Notes under the pieces: model-generated
What the model saw: only the letters and a program-made list of their open reading frames with translations
What the model was told of the DNA's origin: nothing
Databases searched by the model: none
Origin: Neptunicoccus sediminis
GTDB taxonomy: Bacteria; Pseudomonadota; Alphaproteobacteria; Rhodobacterales; Rhodobacteraceae
Direction of reading: 5' to 3'
DNA length: 64,000 nt
NCBI RefSeq assembly: GCF_001719615.1
Contig: NZ_MDVX01000001.1
Span: forward strand, 186,001 to 250,000
Part shown: positions 35,655 to 45,261 of the stretch, piece after piece
Numbering within the stretch: position 1 is the first letter of the stretch
Layout: each line of letters begins with the position of its first letter
Translations under genes and position numbers: made by a program

Positions 35655-36743
35655 TCAGTTTCTGTTCGACATCATGCGACTTACCAGTTGCGCCGTATAG
35701 TCAACGATAGGGACAATTCTGCCATAATTCAGCCGGGTTGGTCCGATCACCCCGACAGCACCTATGACCTTTCGATCAGCGTTCATATAGGGTGAGACAA
35801 CAAGACTCGACCCCGAAAGTGAAAAAAGTTTGTTCTCTGAACCGATAAAAATCCGCACACCGTCGCCCTGCTCTGTCAGGTCCAGAAATTGGGCGATATC
35901 CTGCTTACGTTCCAGATCATCAAACAGGGATTTTATCCGGTCGAGATCCGCCTCGGTCGCCGTATCTTCCAGCAGATTCGACCTTCCGCGTACAATCAAC
36001 CTGTCCGGTGTTCCGCTTTTTTCCTCCGCCCAAACCGCAACGCCAGCTTCGATCAGTTTCTGGGCCAGCGTGTCCAGTTCCTGACGGCGACGGGTGATTT
36101 CGGTTTCGACCACGGATTTCAAATCACTCACAGTGTGCCCTGCCAGTACCGCATTCAGAAAATTGGCCGCCTCGCGCATGGCCGAAGGGGTCTGGCCGAT
36201 GGGCGGTGTGAAGATACGGTTTTCCACCTGACCGTCGGCCATGACCAGCACGACCAGAGCCTTATCAGGGGAAAGAGACACAAATTCGATGTGTTTGATT
36301 GGCGCTTCGGTCTTGGGCGCCAGCACCACAGAGGCACTATGGGTCAAACCGGACAACAGCGATCCTGCCCGATCCAGTGCTCCGGTCAGGTCTTCGGAGT
36401 TGCTGTGCATGGACGCATCAATCGACCGCCGCTCATCGGTGGAAAGGTTGCCCACCTCAAGCAATCCGTCCACAAACAGGCGCAGACCCATATGGGTCGG
36501 GATACGCCCTGCGGACACATGGGGGCTGTCGAGCAGACCCAAATGTTCAAGATCCTGCATCACATTGCGGATGGTCGCCGCAGATACTTTCTCTGACAGG
36601 CTGCGGGTCAGGGTGCGCGAGCCGACAGGCTCGCCGCTCTCAAGATAGGACTCCACAAGCAGACGAAACACCTCGCGGCTGCGGGCGTTCAAATTATCCA
36701 GTGGGTGTGATACTTGGTCTGACACGCGTGTTATCCATTTCAT
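35655..36743 (-). CDS. hrcA: Heat-inducible transcription repressor HrcA
   Basis: HrcA represses class I heat-shock genes by binding CIRCE elements. The 362-aa protein has an N-terminal winged helix (LNARSREVFRLLVESYLESGEPVGSRTLTRSL, SAATIRNVMQDLEHLGLL, PHVSAGRIPTHMGLRLFVD) and the HrcA effector domain (IGPTRLNYGRIVPIVDYTAQLVSRMM at the end). No CIRCE element (TTAGCACTC-N9-GAGTGCTAA) lies before dnaK, dnaJ, grpE or hrcA here; in alphaproteobacteria HrcA usually controls groESL, which is outside the window. Confidence 0.95.
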   Translation of the reverse strand: MKWITRVSDQVSHPLDNLNARSREVFRLLVESYLESGEPVGSRTLTRSLSEKVSAATIRNVMQDLEHLGLLDSPHVSAGRIPTHMGLRLFVDGLLEVGNLSTDERRSIDASMHSNSEDLTGALDRAGSLLSGLTHSASVVLAPKTEAPIKHIEFVSLSPDKALVVLVMADGQVENRIFTPPIGQTPSAMREAANFLNAVLAGHTVSDLKSVVETEITRRRQELDTLAQKLIEAGVAVWAEEKSGTPDRLIVRGRSNLLEDTATEADLDRIKSLFDDLERKQDIAQFLDLTEQGDGVRIFIGSENKLFSLSGSSLVVSPYMNADRKVIGAVGVIGPTRLNYGRIVPIVDYTAQLVSRMMSNRN

Positions 36744-36775
36744 CGGAACGGACTATAGGTAGGAACTCTGCCCCG

Positions 36776-36807
36776 CTTGGTCAATCGGGGTTTGCGCCCT
36801 ATCTTTA
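36776..36807 (+). promoter_or_regulatory. Candidate RpoH-type promoter for rph-rdgB-hemW
   Basis: CTTG at 36776-36779, 18 bases, then CCTATCT at 36798-36804, on the plus strand about 40 bases before rph. The arrangement is the same as at dnaK (CTTG-N18-CCTATNT). The bases also read as TTGGTC-N17-TATCTT for the vegetative sigma factor. On the minus strand, TTGACC (36784-36779) with a poor minus-10 may drive hrcA. Confidence 0.5.
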
Positions 36808-36847
36808 AAACAGATATTACCGCGCCAATTACAAAAGGAATATACCC

Positions 36848-37561
36848 ATGCGCCCTTCCGGCAGAACCACAGACACACTGCGCGAAATCTCTATCGAAAC
36901 CAATGTCACAAAGCACGCCGAAGGCTCCTGCCTGATCAAATGCGGCGATACCCATGTATTGTGCACGGCCTCCCTTGAAGGCCGCGTGCCACCTTGGATC
37001 AAAGGCTCCGGTCTTGGCTGGGTGACAGCGGAATACGGCATGCTGCCCCGCGCCACAACGACCCGCAACCGCCGTGAAGCTGCGGCCGGCAAACAGTCCG
37101 GCCGCACACAGGAAATCCAGCGTCTGATCGGTCGCTCCCTGCGCGCCGGTGTGGACCGTGTTGCCTTAGGGGAACGTCAGATCACCATCGACTGTGATGT
37201 TATCCAAGCGGACGGCGGCACCCGCTGTGCGTCCATCACTGGTGGTTGGGTTGCGCTGCGTCTGGCTGTGAACAAACTGCTGAAAGCTGGTGAAATCAAA
37301 GAAGATCCGCTGACAGATCACGTCGCGGCAGTGTCTTGTGGCATCTATGCGGGTCAACCTGTTCTTGATCTCGACTATGCCGAGGACAGCGAAGCCGGAA
37401 CCGATGCAAATTTCGTGATGACAGGGTCCCGCGGACTGATCGAAATTCAAAGCTCTGCCGAAGGCGCAACCTTCAGCCGCGATGAATTCAACGCGCTTCT
37501 GGATCTGGCTGAAAAAGGCGTCGACGATCTGGTCGCCGCACAAAAAGCGGCTGTGGCCTGA
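36848..37561 (+). CDS. rph: Ribonuclease PH
   Basis: RNase PH is a phosphate-dependent exoribonuclease that finishes the tRNA 3' end. The 237-aa protein begins [55 protein letters not shown], then [36 protein letters not shown] with the substrate-binding Arg cluster, and [19 protein letters not shown]. It is intact (some E. coli strains carry an rph frameshift). It heads a run with rdgB four bases later. Confidence 0.96.
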   Translation: MRPSGRTTDTLREISIETNVTKHAEGSCLIKCGDTHVLCTASLEGRVPPWIKGSGLGWVTAEYGMLPRATTTRNRREAAAGKQSGRTQEIQRLIGRSLRAGVDRVALGERQITIDCDVIQADGGTRCASITGGWVALRLAVNKLLKAGEIKEDPLTDHVAAVSCGIYAGQPVLDLDYAEDSEAGTDANFVMTGSRGLIEIQSSAEGATFSRDEFNALLDLAEKGVDDLVAAQKAAVA

Positions 37562-37564
37562 TCC

Positions 37565-38176
37565 ATGCGCAAGCTGACCGAAAAAAAAATTGTCCTCGCG
37601 TCTCATAACGCGGGGAAACTGCGCGAGATTGCCGAACTGGTCAAACCCTATGGCATCGAAGTGATCTCTGCCGGTGAACTGGGACTGGAAGAACCGGAAG
37701 AAACAGAAAGCACCTTTGCCGGAAACGCGCGGATCAAAGCACATTTCGCTTCCAAAGCCGCCAATCTGCCTGCGCTGTCAGACGACAGCGGCATAGAGGT
37801 AGACGCGCTGGACAAACAGCCCGGCGTCTATACCGCAGATTGGGCAGAGACACCCAAGGGCCGTGACTTCCCGACGGCGATGGAAAAGGTCTGGTCCCTG
37901 TTGGAAGAAAAGCAGGCCCCCGAACCCCGCACCGCCCGCTTTTGCGCAACACTTTGCGTAGCTTGGCCTGATGGTCATGACGAAGTGTTTGAGGGCGCAG
38001 TAGAGGGTCGCGTTACATGGCCCATGCGCGGCGATCAGGGCTTTGGCTTTGACCCGATCTTTGTTCCGGATGGATATAAAGAAACTTTCGGGGAAATGGA
38101 CCCCGCAGAGAAAGCTGCGATGAGCCACCGCACCGTTGCTTTTGCAAAATTGAAAGCGGGATGTCTTGACGGCTGA
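37565..38176 (+). CDS. rdgB: XTP/dITP diphosphatase (HAM1/RdgB)
   Basis: RdgB removes non-canonical purine nucleotides such as dITP and XTP from the pool. The 203-aa protein shows [18 protein letters not shown] (nucleotide contact), [26 protein letters not shown] and [31 protein letters not shown], all ITPase-family signatures. Its 3' end overlaps the TTG start of hemW by 11 bases. Confidence 0.95.
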   Translation: MRKLTEKKIVLASHNAGKLREIAELVKPYGIEVISAGELGLEEPEETESTFAGNARIKAHFASKAANLPALSDDSGIEVDALDKQPGVYTADWAETPKGRDFPTAMEKVWSLLEEKQAPEPRTARFCATLCVAWPDGHDEVFEGAVEGRVTWPMRGDQGFGFDPIFVPDGYKETFGEMDPAEKAAMSHRTVAFAKLKAGCLDG

Positions 38177-39338
38177 GGACTGGCAAAATGCCGGTTTCGG
38201 CGTCTATGTGCACTGGCCGTTTTGCGCTGCCAAATGCCCCTATTGTGATTTTAATTCACATGTTCGCCAATCCGTAGATCAAACCGCATGGGTCAGGGCC
38301 TTCGTTGCAGAAATCAAAGCAACGGCGGCCCTGACCCCAAACCGCACTGTAGACACTATTTTCTTTGGCGGCGGGACGCCAAGTCTCATGCTTCCCGAAA
38401 CTGTAGACACTATTATTCAGGCGATTGGTGAAAATTGGACTCTTTCGCCTGACGCAGAAATCACCCTTGAAGCCAACCCGACATCGGTCGAAGCAGACCG
38501 CTTTCAAGGGTTTTCAGATGCAGGCGTCAACCGTATTTCGATGGGAATTCAGGCGCTGAATGATAGAGACCTAAAGGCACTCGGTCGTATGCACAGCGTT
38601 GCAGAAGCGCAGCAAGCCTTTGACGTTGCGAAGAAATACTTCAATAACGTCAGCTTCGATCTGATCTATGCGCGGCAAAACCAAACCTTGGAAGACTGGC
38701 GCCTTGAATTAACGCAAGCCATTGATATGGCTGTAGATCATCTGTCTTTGTACCAATTGACGATTGAACAAGGCACGCGTTTTGGCGATCTATTCGCCCG
38801 CAACCGTCTGCGCGGTTTGCCAACCGACGAATTGTCGGCTGACCTTTACGATCTAACGCAGGATATATGCGGTGAGAGAGGGCTCATCGCTTACGAAGTT
38901 TCCAATCACGCGCGATACGGCGCTGCCTGCAAACACAACCTGATATATTGGCGCTATGGCGATTACGCCGGAATTGGGCCGGGCGCGCATGGACGGTTGT
39001 CTCTGAATGGGGGTCGCGTTGCAACGGACTCGCCTCTCCTTCCGGAAGACTGGCTTCAAATTGTGGACAAGAACGGGACCGCCAACCGCATTGCCGAAGA
39101 GATTTCAAACGCAGATCAAGCCGCCGAATACGCCATGATGTCCCTGCGACTTTCCGAAGGTTGTGATCTGGAACGGGTCCATGCGCTATCGCCCAACCGA
39201 ATAGATATGGACGCTGCGCGGGTACTGGTGCAGGACGGCTTTTTGTTACAGAGCAATTTGCATCTTAAGACAACAGCCTGCGGAAAAATGGTTTTGAACG
39301 CTATCCTTGGAAAACTACTCGCAGGTGGAGAAGACTGA
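38166..39338 (+). CDS. hemW: Radical SAM heme chaperone HemW (formerly HemN-like)
   Basis: HemW is a radical SAM protein that carries heme to target enzymes and is often misnamed coproporphyrinogen oxidase. The 390-aa protein has the cluster motif [13 protein letters not shown] (CxxxCxxC) near residue 18, [10 protein letters not shown], and the HemW-type heme motif HNLIYW in [22 protein letters not shown]. Start codon TTG 38166 is the only one that keeps the N-terminus [10 protein letters not shown] intact and overlaps rdgB. Base composition from here towards parB looks richer in A and T than to the left. Confidence 0.92.
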   Translation: MTAEDWQNAGFGVYVHWPFCAAKCPYCDFNSHVRQSVDQTAWVRAFVAEIKATAALTPNRTVDTIFFGGGTPSLMLPETVDTIIQAIGENWTLSPDAEITLEANPTSVEADRFQGFSDAGVNRISMGIQALNDRDLKALGRMHSVAEAQQAFDVAKKYFNNVSFDLIYARQNQTLEDWRLELTQAIDMAVDHLSLYQLTIEQGTRFGDLFARNRLRGLPTDELSADLYDLTQDICGERGLIAYEVSNHARYGAACKHNLIYWRYGDYAGIGPGAHGRLSLNGGRVATDSPLLPEDWLQIVDKNGTANRIAEEISNADQAAEYAMMSLRLSEGCDLERVHALSPNRIDMDAARVLVQDGFLLQSNLHLKTTACGKMVLNAILGKLLAGGED

Positions 39339-39691
39339 TGCGCGGCCTATGGTTCATTTTCGGCGTTCTCAGCGTGCTCGCCGCACTCATCGGTGCGGTT
39401 CTGCCCTTGCTGCCAACAGTTCCGTTTCTGCTTTTGGCGGCGTTCTGCTTTGCAAGATCATCGCAACGGGCCCATGACTGGTTAACGCACCACCCGCGCT
39501 TTGGTCCGCCAATCCGCGATTGGAATGAAAAAGGGGCGATCCGGAAAACGGCAAAGATTGCAGCTACTCTGTGCATTGCCGCCAGTCCGGTCGCCACCTA
39601 TTTTTTGAATGTGCCGCCTTGGGCATATATCACGCAACTTGTCGTGCTTTGCTGCGTGTTGCTATTTATATGGACCCGGCCGAACGGGTAG
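39338..39691 (+). CDS. YbaN/DUF454 family small membrane protein
   Basis: A 117-aa inner-membrane protein. It has a first hydrophobic pair LWFIFGVLSVLAALIGAVLPLLPTVPFLLLAAFCFARSS, where the PLLPTVPFLLLAAFCFARS block is the DUF454 signature, a charged loop HDWLTHHPRFGPPIRDWNEKGAIRK, and a second pair (TAKIAATLCIAASPVATYF, ITQLVVLCCVLLFIW). The function is unknown. The ATG overlaps the hemW stop by one base, and its 3' end overlaps the convergent parB 3' end by 26 bases. Confidence 0.85.
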   Translation: MRGLWFIFGVLSVLAALIGAVLPLLPTVPFLLLAAFCFARSSQRAHDWLTHHPRFGPPIRDWNEKGAIRKTAKIAATLCIAASPVATYFLNVPPWAYITQLVVLCCVLLFIWTRPNG

Positions 39692-40574
39692 CCGACAACA
39701 GCTGACACAAAGCGTCAAGATCATCGAAAGACGCGTATTTAATCGTAAGAGAGCCGCCCTCTGTTCCCGCTTTATGGTCAATACTGACTTTCATTCCTAA
39801 ATTCGCTGCAAGATCGGTCTCCAACGATATGGTATCACTGTCTTTTGCAAGCTTTGGAGCCTTTGGCTTGGACGGCGTCTGTCCTTTCTTGAGCAGAGCT
39901 TCCGTCTGGCGCACCGACAATCCCTTATCAACAACTTGTCGTGCCAACTCCAAGGCGTTCTCAGCCGGCACCAACGCCCGCGCATGTCCCGCGGTAAGCC
40001 GCCCATCCACCAGCATATCTTGCACGCCCGTTGGAAGGTTGAGCAACCGCATGGAGTTTGCCAAATAGCTCCGGCTCTTACCAAGCGCTTCGGACAATTT
40101 CTCCTGTGTGTGACCGAATTTTTCCATCAATTGATGATAACCGTATGCTTCATCCACCGGGTTCAAATCCGCCCTTTGAATGTTCTCAATGATCGCAATT
40201 TCAAGAACTTCGAGATCATCCATCTCGCGCACGACGACCGGAACTTCATCAATTTTTGCGGTCTGCGACGCACGCCAGCGACGCTCCCCCGCAACGATCT
40301 GGTATTCGCCCTCGTTGTTCGGGTCAGGACGCACGATCAGGGGCTGGATGATGCCCTTGGCCAGAATGGATTTCGCGAGATCACGAAGCTCTGTGTGATC
40401 AAACGTTCGCCGCGGCTGGTCCGGATTTGCGTGTACTTTCGTAATCGGAACCATTTTTTCGCTGCTGCGTGGTCCTTCGCCTGCTACTTCTTGCGTCGCA
40501 GTCGGTTCATTAATATCTGCCATTAGCGCGGACAATCCACGGCCGAGACCTCTTTTTTCATTCTTCTTGCTCAT
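39666..40574 (-). CDS. parB: Chromosome partitioning protein ParB
   Basis: ParB is the CTP-dependent clamp that loads at parS and organises the origin region for segregation. ATG 40574 is preferred because AGGAAAG lies eight bases upstream; a GTG at 40592 extends the frame by six Lys-rich codons. The 302-aa protein starts KRGLGRGLSALMAD (ParA-interacting peptide), with the CTP-binding ParB/Srx block GIIQPLIVRPDPNNEGEYQIVAGERRWRAS (G-E-R-R), IAIIENIQRADLNPVDEA, the helix-turn-helix TQEKLSEALGKSRSYLANSMRLLNLP, and a C-terminal dimerisation region. Confidence 0.96.
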   Translation of the reverse strand: MSKKNEKRGLGRGLSALMADINEPTATQEVAGEGPRSSEKMVPITKVHANPDQPRRTFDHTELRDLAKSILAKGIIQPLIVRPDPNNEGEYQIVAGERRWRASQTAKIDEVPVVVREMDDLEVLEIAIIENIQRADLNPVDEAYGYHQLMEKFGHTQEKLSEALGKSRSYLANSMRLLNLPTGVQDMLVDGRLTAGHARALVPAENALELARQVVDKGLSVRQTEALLKKGQTPSKPKAPKLAKDSDTISLETDLAANLGMKVSIDHKAGTEGGSLTIKYASFDDLDALCQLLSATRSAGSI

Positions 40575-40595
40575 TTTTTTTTCTTTCCTCACCCG

Positions 40596-41414
40596 TTAGG
40601 TCGGTTCTTGCACACGCCGGTTTTCCCGCCGTAGAAACTCCGCTGCCAATTTCTGATAGGCCACGCTGCCACGGCTTCGGTGGTCATACAGTATAGCCGG
40701 CATCCCGAAAGACGGCGCTTCTGACAGCCGCACATTTCGCGGGATAATCGTCGAATACACCAAATCACCGAGATTTTCCCTCACGTCCTGCTCCACCTGT
40801 TGCGAGAGGTTATTCCGACCATCAAACATCGTCAGAACGATACCTTCGATTTTAAGAATGGGGTTCAAGCTCTGACGGACCTCGCGAATGGTCAGCATCA
40901 GTTGCGACAACCCTTCCAAGGCGAAGAATTCTGCCTGAAGCGGAACGATTACGGACTGGCTGGCGGCGAGGGCATTCAATGTCAAAAGGTTCAAGGACGG
41001 CGGACAATCCACGAGAACATAATCAAATTCGTCATCGTAGCTGTTCAGTTCCTCTAGTGCTTTACGCAACCGAAGTACCCGCCGTTGATCGTCAACCAGT
41101 TCGACATCAGCTGAGCTAAGGTCCACTGAAGACGGCATCAAAAACAGGTTCGGCACCTGTGTCCGCATGATCGCTTCCTTGATTGGCGTCTGTTCAACCA
41201 GCACATCATACATGGTGACGTTACGTTTGGTTGGATCAATACCCAGCCCCGTAGATGCATTTCCTTGCGGATCCAGATCCAGCAACAACACCCGTTTCCC
41301 CACAGCGGCTAGCGCTGTTCCGAGATTAATGGCCGTTGTCGTCTTCCCTACCCCGCCTTTTTGGTTGGCGATTGAAAGTATTTTAACCGGCTTCAAGCCG
41401 CTATGTTCTGACAC
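40596..41414 (-). CDS. parA: Chromosome partitioning ATPase ParA
   Basis: ParA is the Walker-type ATPase that moves ParB-parS complexes. GTG 41414 is preferred over the longer frame (to 41507): it has AAGGA nine bases upstream and gives a family-typical 272 aa. The deviant Walker A KGGVGKTT lies at residues 19-26 in ILSIANQKGGVGKTTTAINL, followed by LLLDLDPQGNASTGLG and VLVDCPPSLNLLTLNAL. It overlaps the rsmG 3' end by 14 bases and precedes parB by 21. Confidence 0.96.
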   Translation of the reverse strand: MSEHSGLKPVKILSIANQKGGVGKTTTAINLGTALAAVGKRVLLLDLDPQGNASTGLGIDPTKRNVTMYDVLVEQTPIKEAIMRTQVPNLFLMPSSVDLSSADVELVDDQRRVLRLRKALEELNSYDDEFDYVLVDCPPSLNLLTLNALAASQSVIVPLQAEFFALEGLSQLMLTIREVRQSLNPILKIEGIVLTMFDGRNNLSQQVEQDVRENLGDLVYSTIIPRNVRLSEAPSFGMPAILYDHRSRGSVAYQKLAAEFLRRENRRVQEPT

Positions 41415-42039
41415 GCTCGATTTCCTTGACCCGCAAAACCGTTCCATTGACGTCGGTTTCGCTGGCGAATTGCTCCGCTTCGAATGTCCAAAACCGACTC
41501 GCCCCACCTATCTCAGTTTGGCAATTTTGGCCCTTTAGATAAAGGCATATCCCGTCTTTTTTGAGAAAAGATTTTGAAAGCGCCAACAGATCACTGAGTG
41601 GTGCAAGTGCACGGGCCGACACGATGTCGGCTTGGATCGCGTCAAATTCTTCAATGCGCTGTGTGTGAACGTGCACCGTTACGCCTGTTTCACGTGAAAC
41701 ATTTCTCAGGAAGGCAGACTTTCTTGCATCGCTTTCCACGAAATGAAACTGGCCAGACGGCGCTGCTTCAGAGGCGATTATGGCAAGCACCATACCGGGA
41801 AATCCTGCCCCGGAACCGATATCTACCCAGGTTTTAAAATCCTTTCGGTATTGCCATAATTGCATGCTATCCGCGAAATGGCGTACAGCAGCAGTTGCCA
41901 GAGTTGACTTACTTACCAGGTTGATCGTTGGATTCCACTTTAGGAGTGCGGTCTGGTAAAGCTCCAGCTTCTCCTTTGTTTCACGTGAAACATTGAAATA
42001 GCCGCATACGGCACCCAAGTCAGCGTTTTGATCTATCAT
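41401..42039 (-). CDS. rsmG: 16S rRNA (guanine527-N7)-methyltransferase RsmG
   Basis: RsmG (GidB) methylates G527 of 16S rRNA. The 212-aa SAM-dependent enzyme has the SAM motif [17 protein letters not shown], followed by [22 protein letters not shown], and [12 protein letters not shown]. Two perfect parS sites are embedded in the gene and spell NVSRET both times (residues about 16-21 and 112-117). It overlaps mnmG upstream by four bases and parA downstream. Confidence 0.95.
   Translation of the reverse strand: MIDQNADLGAVCGYFNVSRETKEKLELYQTALLKWNPTINLVSKSTLATAAVRHFADSMQLWQYRKDFKTWVDIGSGAGFPGMVLAIIASEAAPSGQFHFVESDARKSAFLRNVSRETGVTVHVHTQRIEEFDAIQADIVSARALAPLSDLLALSKSFLKKDGICLYLKGQNCQTEIGGASRFWTFEAEQFASETDVNGTVLRVKEIERVRT
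41686..41701. other. parS site 1 (inside rsmG)
   Basis: Exact 16-bp palindrome TGTTTCACGTGAAACA, the conserved ParB nucleation site. It is read in rsmG as NVSRET. Confidence 0.93.
41977..41992. other. parS site 2 (inside rsmG)
   Basis: A second exact TGTTTCACGTGAAACA, 291 bases from site 1 (start to start, a multiple of three, so the same frame) and again read as NVSRET, near the rsmG N-terminus. Confidence 0.93.
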
Positions 42040-43913
42040 GCTGATTTTACTGACTTAAACTGCTTTACGCGACCAAGTAACAACGTCAAAGCTGCAGGTG
42101 TCATACCATCAATACGCGCCGCCTGACCCAGCGTTTCGGGCCGGGTCAGTTCAAGTTTTGACTGAAGCTCCTTTGAGAGACCAGAGATACCCGAAAAAGA
42201 AAATCCGGCAGGAATCTGCAGCTTTTCATCTTTCCGCACAGCAGAAACATCAGAAGCCTGGCGCTGGATGTAATTTGCGTACATTGCATCATTCTGAACC
42301 TGCTGAGCGATGGCGGGATCGAAATTGGACAGGTCCGGCCAGAGGCGGCTGAGCGTTTTCAATGACACGTCCTTATAGGACAAGAGCTCCAACCCGTTTC
42401 GCCGGACGCCGTCCTGATTGATCTTTACCCCCGACTTCGCCACTTCGTTCGGCGTCGCTGTACGCGCGGTAAGCTCGTCCCGCGCTGCGCCCAGTTTTTC
42501 CATCTTCTGTTCAAAAATCTCGGCACGACGGGAGCCAACGCACCCAAAATCGACCCCTTTCGGAGTGAGTCGCTGGTCGGCATTATCCGCCCGCAAGGAC
42601 AGACGGTATTCTGCCCGGGATGTGAACATCCGGTAAGGTTCCGTCACACCCCGCGTGGTCAGATCGTCGATCATCACACCAATGTAACTTTCGGCACGGC
42701 TGAAATGAACCGGCTCTGCATCCTGTGCCGAGCGCGCTGCATTTACGCCCGCGACCAGTCCCTGCGCCGCCGCTTCCTCGTAACCGGTCGTGCCGTTGAT
42801 TTGTCCTGCCAAATACAGGCCCGGCACGGTGCGCACTTGCAGCGTTGAATCCAGCGCACGCGGATCAACGTAGTCATACTCAATCGCATACCCCGGTTGT
42901 AAGATATTTACCGTCTCCAGACCTGCGATGGATTTGACATAAGCTTCCTGAACGTCCACGGGCAGTGAAGTCGAAATGCCGTTTGGATAGATCGTTGGAT
43001 CATTCAGACCTTCTGGTTCGAGGAATATCTGATGGCTTTCTTTTTCGCCAAAACGTACGATCTTGTCTTCGATAGACGGGCAGTACCGCGGCCCCACTCC
43101 GTCAATGTGTCCGCCGTACATGGCTGATTTTTCGAGATTTTTCTCGATGATCTCATGCGTGCGGCTGTTGGTATGAGTGATACCACAGGAAATCTGTTGC
43201 GCGACCGGTTCTTTTGAGAGAAATGAAAACAGGCTGGGATTATCATCCGCAGGTTGGGTTTCCAGACCGTCCCAGTTGATCGTGCGCCCATCCAATCGCG
43301 GCGGCGTGCCCGTCTTGAGCCGGCCCATGGGAAGGTCAAAGCTGTCCATCCGATTTGCCAGATCGAGCGAGGGCTTATCACCCATGCGGCCGCCGGGTTT
43401 GGAGACATCCCCGATGTGAATGACGCCGCGCAGAAATGTACCTGTGGTCAGGATGACGGCAGGTGCTTTCACCTTTGACCCGTCAGCCAACACCACGCCG
43501 GACACCGCGTCTCCGTTCATGATGAAATCTGTCACCTCGGACTCGATAACTTCTAGCCCATCTCGTGCAGAAAATTCTCTTTGCATCGCTTCCCGATACA
43601 ATGCCCGATCTGCTTGCGTTCTGGGGCCTTGAACAGCCGGACCCTTGCGCCGGTTCAGCAAGCGAAACTGGATGCCGGCCTGATCTGCAACACGTCCCAT
43701 CACGCCGTCCAGCGCGTCAATTTCCCGAACGAGATGACCTTTTCCCAACCCGCCTATCGCGGGGTTGCAGGACATCTCACCAATTTTCTTAAAGCTGTGC
43801 GTCACCAAAGCTGTGCGTGCGCCCATGCGCCAGGCTGCCTGCGCGGCCTCTGCCCCGGCATGCCCGCCTCCGATCACCACAACATCAAAGTCATATTGTT
43901 TCACGTGAAACAT
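42036..43913 (-). CDS. mnmG: tRNA uridine-5-carboxymethylaminomethyl modification enzyme MnmG
   Basis: MnmG (GidA) with MnmE modifies the wobble uridine of several tRNAs. The 625-aa FAD enzyme starts [31 protein letters not shown] (FAD fold), with [43 protein letters not shown]-like blocks and the C-terminal [40 protein letters not shown]. Its first six codons coincide with a parS site. It is between mnmE and rsmG. Confidence 0.97.
   Translation of the reverse strand: MFHVKQYDFDVVVIGGGHAGAEAAQAAWRMGARTALVTHSFKKIGEMSCNPAIGGLGKGHLVREIDALDGVMGRVADQAGIQFRLLNRRKGPAVQGPRTQADRALYREAMQREFSARDGLEVIESEVTDFIMNGDAVSGVVLADGSKVKAPAVILTTGTFLRGVIHIGDVSKPGGRMGDKPSLDLANRMDSFDLPMGRLKTGTPPRLDGRTINWDGLETQPADDNPSLFSFLSKEPVAQQISCGITHTNSRTHEIIEKNLEKSAMYGGHIDGVGPRYCPSIEDKIVRFGEKESHQIFLEPEGLNDPTIYPNGISTSLPVDVQEAYVKSIAGLETVNILQPGYAIEYDYVDPRALDSTLQVRTVPGLYLAGQINGTTGYEEAAAQGLVAGVNAARSAQDAEPVHFSRAESYIGVMIDDLTTRGVTEPYRMFTSRAEYRLSLRADNADQRLTPKGVDFGCVGSRRAEIFEQKMEKLGAARDELTARTATPNEVAKSGVKINQDGVRRNGLELLSYKDVSLKTLSRLWPDLSNFDPAIAQQVQNDAMYANYIQRQASDVSAVRKDEKLQIPAGFSFSGISGLSKELQSKLELTRPETLGQAARIDGMTPAALTLLLGRVKQFKSVKSA
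43897..43912. other. parS site 3 (overlapping mnmG start)
   Basis: A third exact TGTTTCACGTGAAACA. Its first T is the second base of the mnmG start codon, so the site codes for the N-terminal MFHVKQ. It lies 16 bases after the mnmE stop and may also occlude mnmG translation or transcription when ParB is bound. Confidence 0.93.
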
Positions 43914-43928
43914 TCCCGCTGCTCGCGC

Positions 43929-45206
43929 CTATTTCCCTAAGCAGAAACTGGCGAAAATTTCGTCTAAAAGATCTTCTACACCTACGCGGCCGATAATTGA
44001 GTTCATCGCATGTGTTGCCGCGTGCAATTCCATAGCAATCAACTCGCTCTCTCCATTGGATTGGATCAGCTCCTGCGCTGCCTTCATATACAGCGTTGCT
44101 GACTCCATCGCAATACGATGCCGTTGCCGCACGGCAGATTGGGTGATCGCGACGCGCGATCCCAACACAGATGTGACATGCTCGATCATGCGATCCAGCC
44201 CCGCGCCGGTTTTGCCAGAGACGCCATCAGCTCTGCCCGCATCCGATTTTCCAACCAAAACAAGGTCATCCGCCTGCACAGCAACACCAAAACTCTCGCT
44301 ACTGCCGTTTTCGGTCAAAAAAATGCGCAGGTCCGCTGTTTCCGCCCGGTTGCGCGCAAGCTCGACGCCGAGCGCCTCAATAGTATCGGCGGTTTCCCGC
44401 AAGCCGGCTGTATCAAGCACTGTCACCGGAATACCCTGCAGGTTCATCCGAACTTCAATAACATCCCGAGTCGTGCCTGCAATTTCGGAGGTAATGGCCG
44501 CTTGCCGCCCTGCTAGTGCATTCAGCAGAGTGGATTTTCCAATGTTGGGGGGGCCAATGATTGCAACCTCGAAACCGTCCCGCACGCGCTCTGCGACAAA
44601 ACTCCCGGCGATTTCCCTTTCAAGATCGGCCATTACCCCATCCATCAACGCCCCGACTTCCGGGGTAACGTCCACCGGCACGTCTTCATCCGCGAAATCA
44701 ATCGTGGCTTCGATCAGAGCTGCCGCGCGAATCAGATCGGCGCGCCATTTCTCGACTTTCTCGGTCAGCCCGCCATCCATCAAAGCGAAAGCTTGACGTC
44801 GTTGAGCCTCTGTCTCTGCCTCGATTAAATCGCTGAGCCCTTCAACCTGACTAAGATCCAATTGTTCATTTTCGAGCGCTCTGCGGGTAAATTCGCCGGG
44901 TTCGGCCATTCGTGCACCCGTCTTGGACAGGGCTTCCTGCACGGCCTCAATCACAGCAGGGCTGCCGTGGCATTGCAATTCCACCACTGGTTCGCCTGTA
45001 AAGCTCGCGCCTTTTTGAAAAACCAGCACGAGAGCTTGGTCCAGTACGATACCGTCGGCCGACTTCAGCAGCCGGAGCCCACGGCCGTCCGGCAGAGAGG
45101 AACAAAGCTGTTCTGCAACGGAAAAAGCGGCGTCCCCTGATATGCGTATCACGGAAACACCGGCTTTTCCTCGCGCTGTGGCAAGGGCGTAGATTGTCGC
45201 TGACAT
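43929..45206 (-). CDS. mnmE: tRNA modification GTPase MnmE
   Basis: MnmE is the GTPase partner of MnmG. The 425-aa protein has a tetrahydrofolate-binding N-terminal domain, P-loop GPPNIGKST at 218-226, the potassium-loop region EIAGTTRD at 241-248, DTAGLR at 265-270 and the family C-terminal motif CLGK (C-x-G-K). It comes between rho and mnmG in the leftward gene run. Confidence 0.96.
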   Translation of the reverse strand: MSATIYALATARGKAGVSVIRISGDAAFSVAEQLCSSLPDGRGLRLLKSADGIVLDQALVLVFQKGASFTGEPVVELQCHGSPAVIEAVQEALSKTGARMAEPGEFTRRALENEQLDLSQVEGLSDLIEAETEAQRRQAFALMDGGLTEKVEKWRADLIRAAALIEATIDFADEDVPVDVTPEVGALMDGVMADLEREIAGSFVAERVRDGFEVAIIGPPNIGKSTLLNALAGRQAAITSEIAGTTRDVIEVRMNLQGIPVTVLDTAGLRETADTIEALGVELARNRAETADLRIFLTENGSSESFGVAVQADDLVLVGKSDAGRADGVSGKTGAGLDRMIEHVTSVLGSRVAITQSAVRQRHRIAMESATLYMKAAQELIQSNGESELIAMELHAATHAMNSIIGRVGVEDLLDEIFASFCLGK

Positions 45207-45261
45207 GATTAAACCTTTGAATCGAAAGGCTAATTATGGCGGAGTTGTCCTCGCCACTTTT

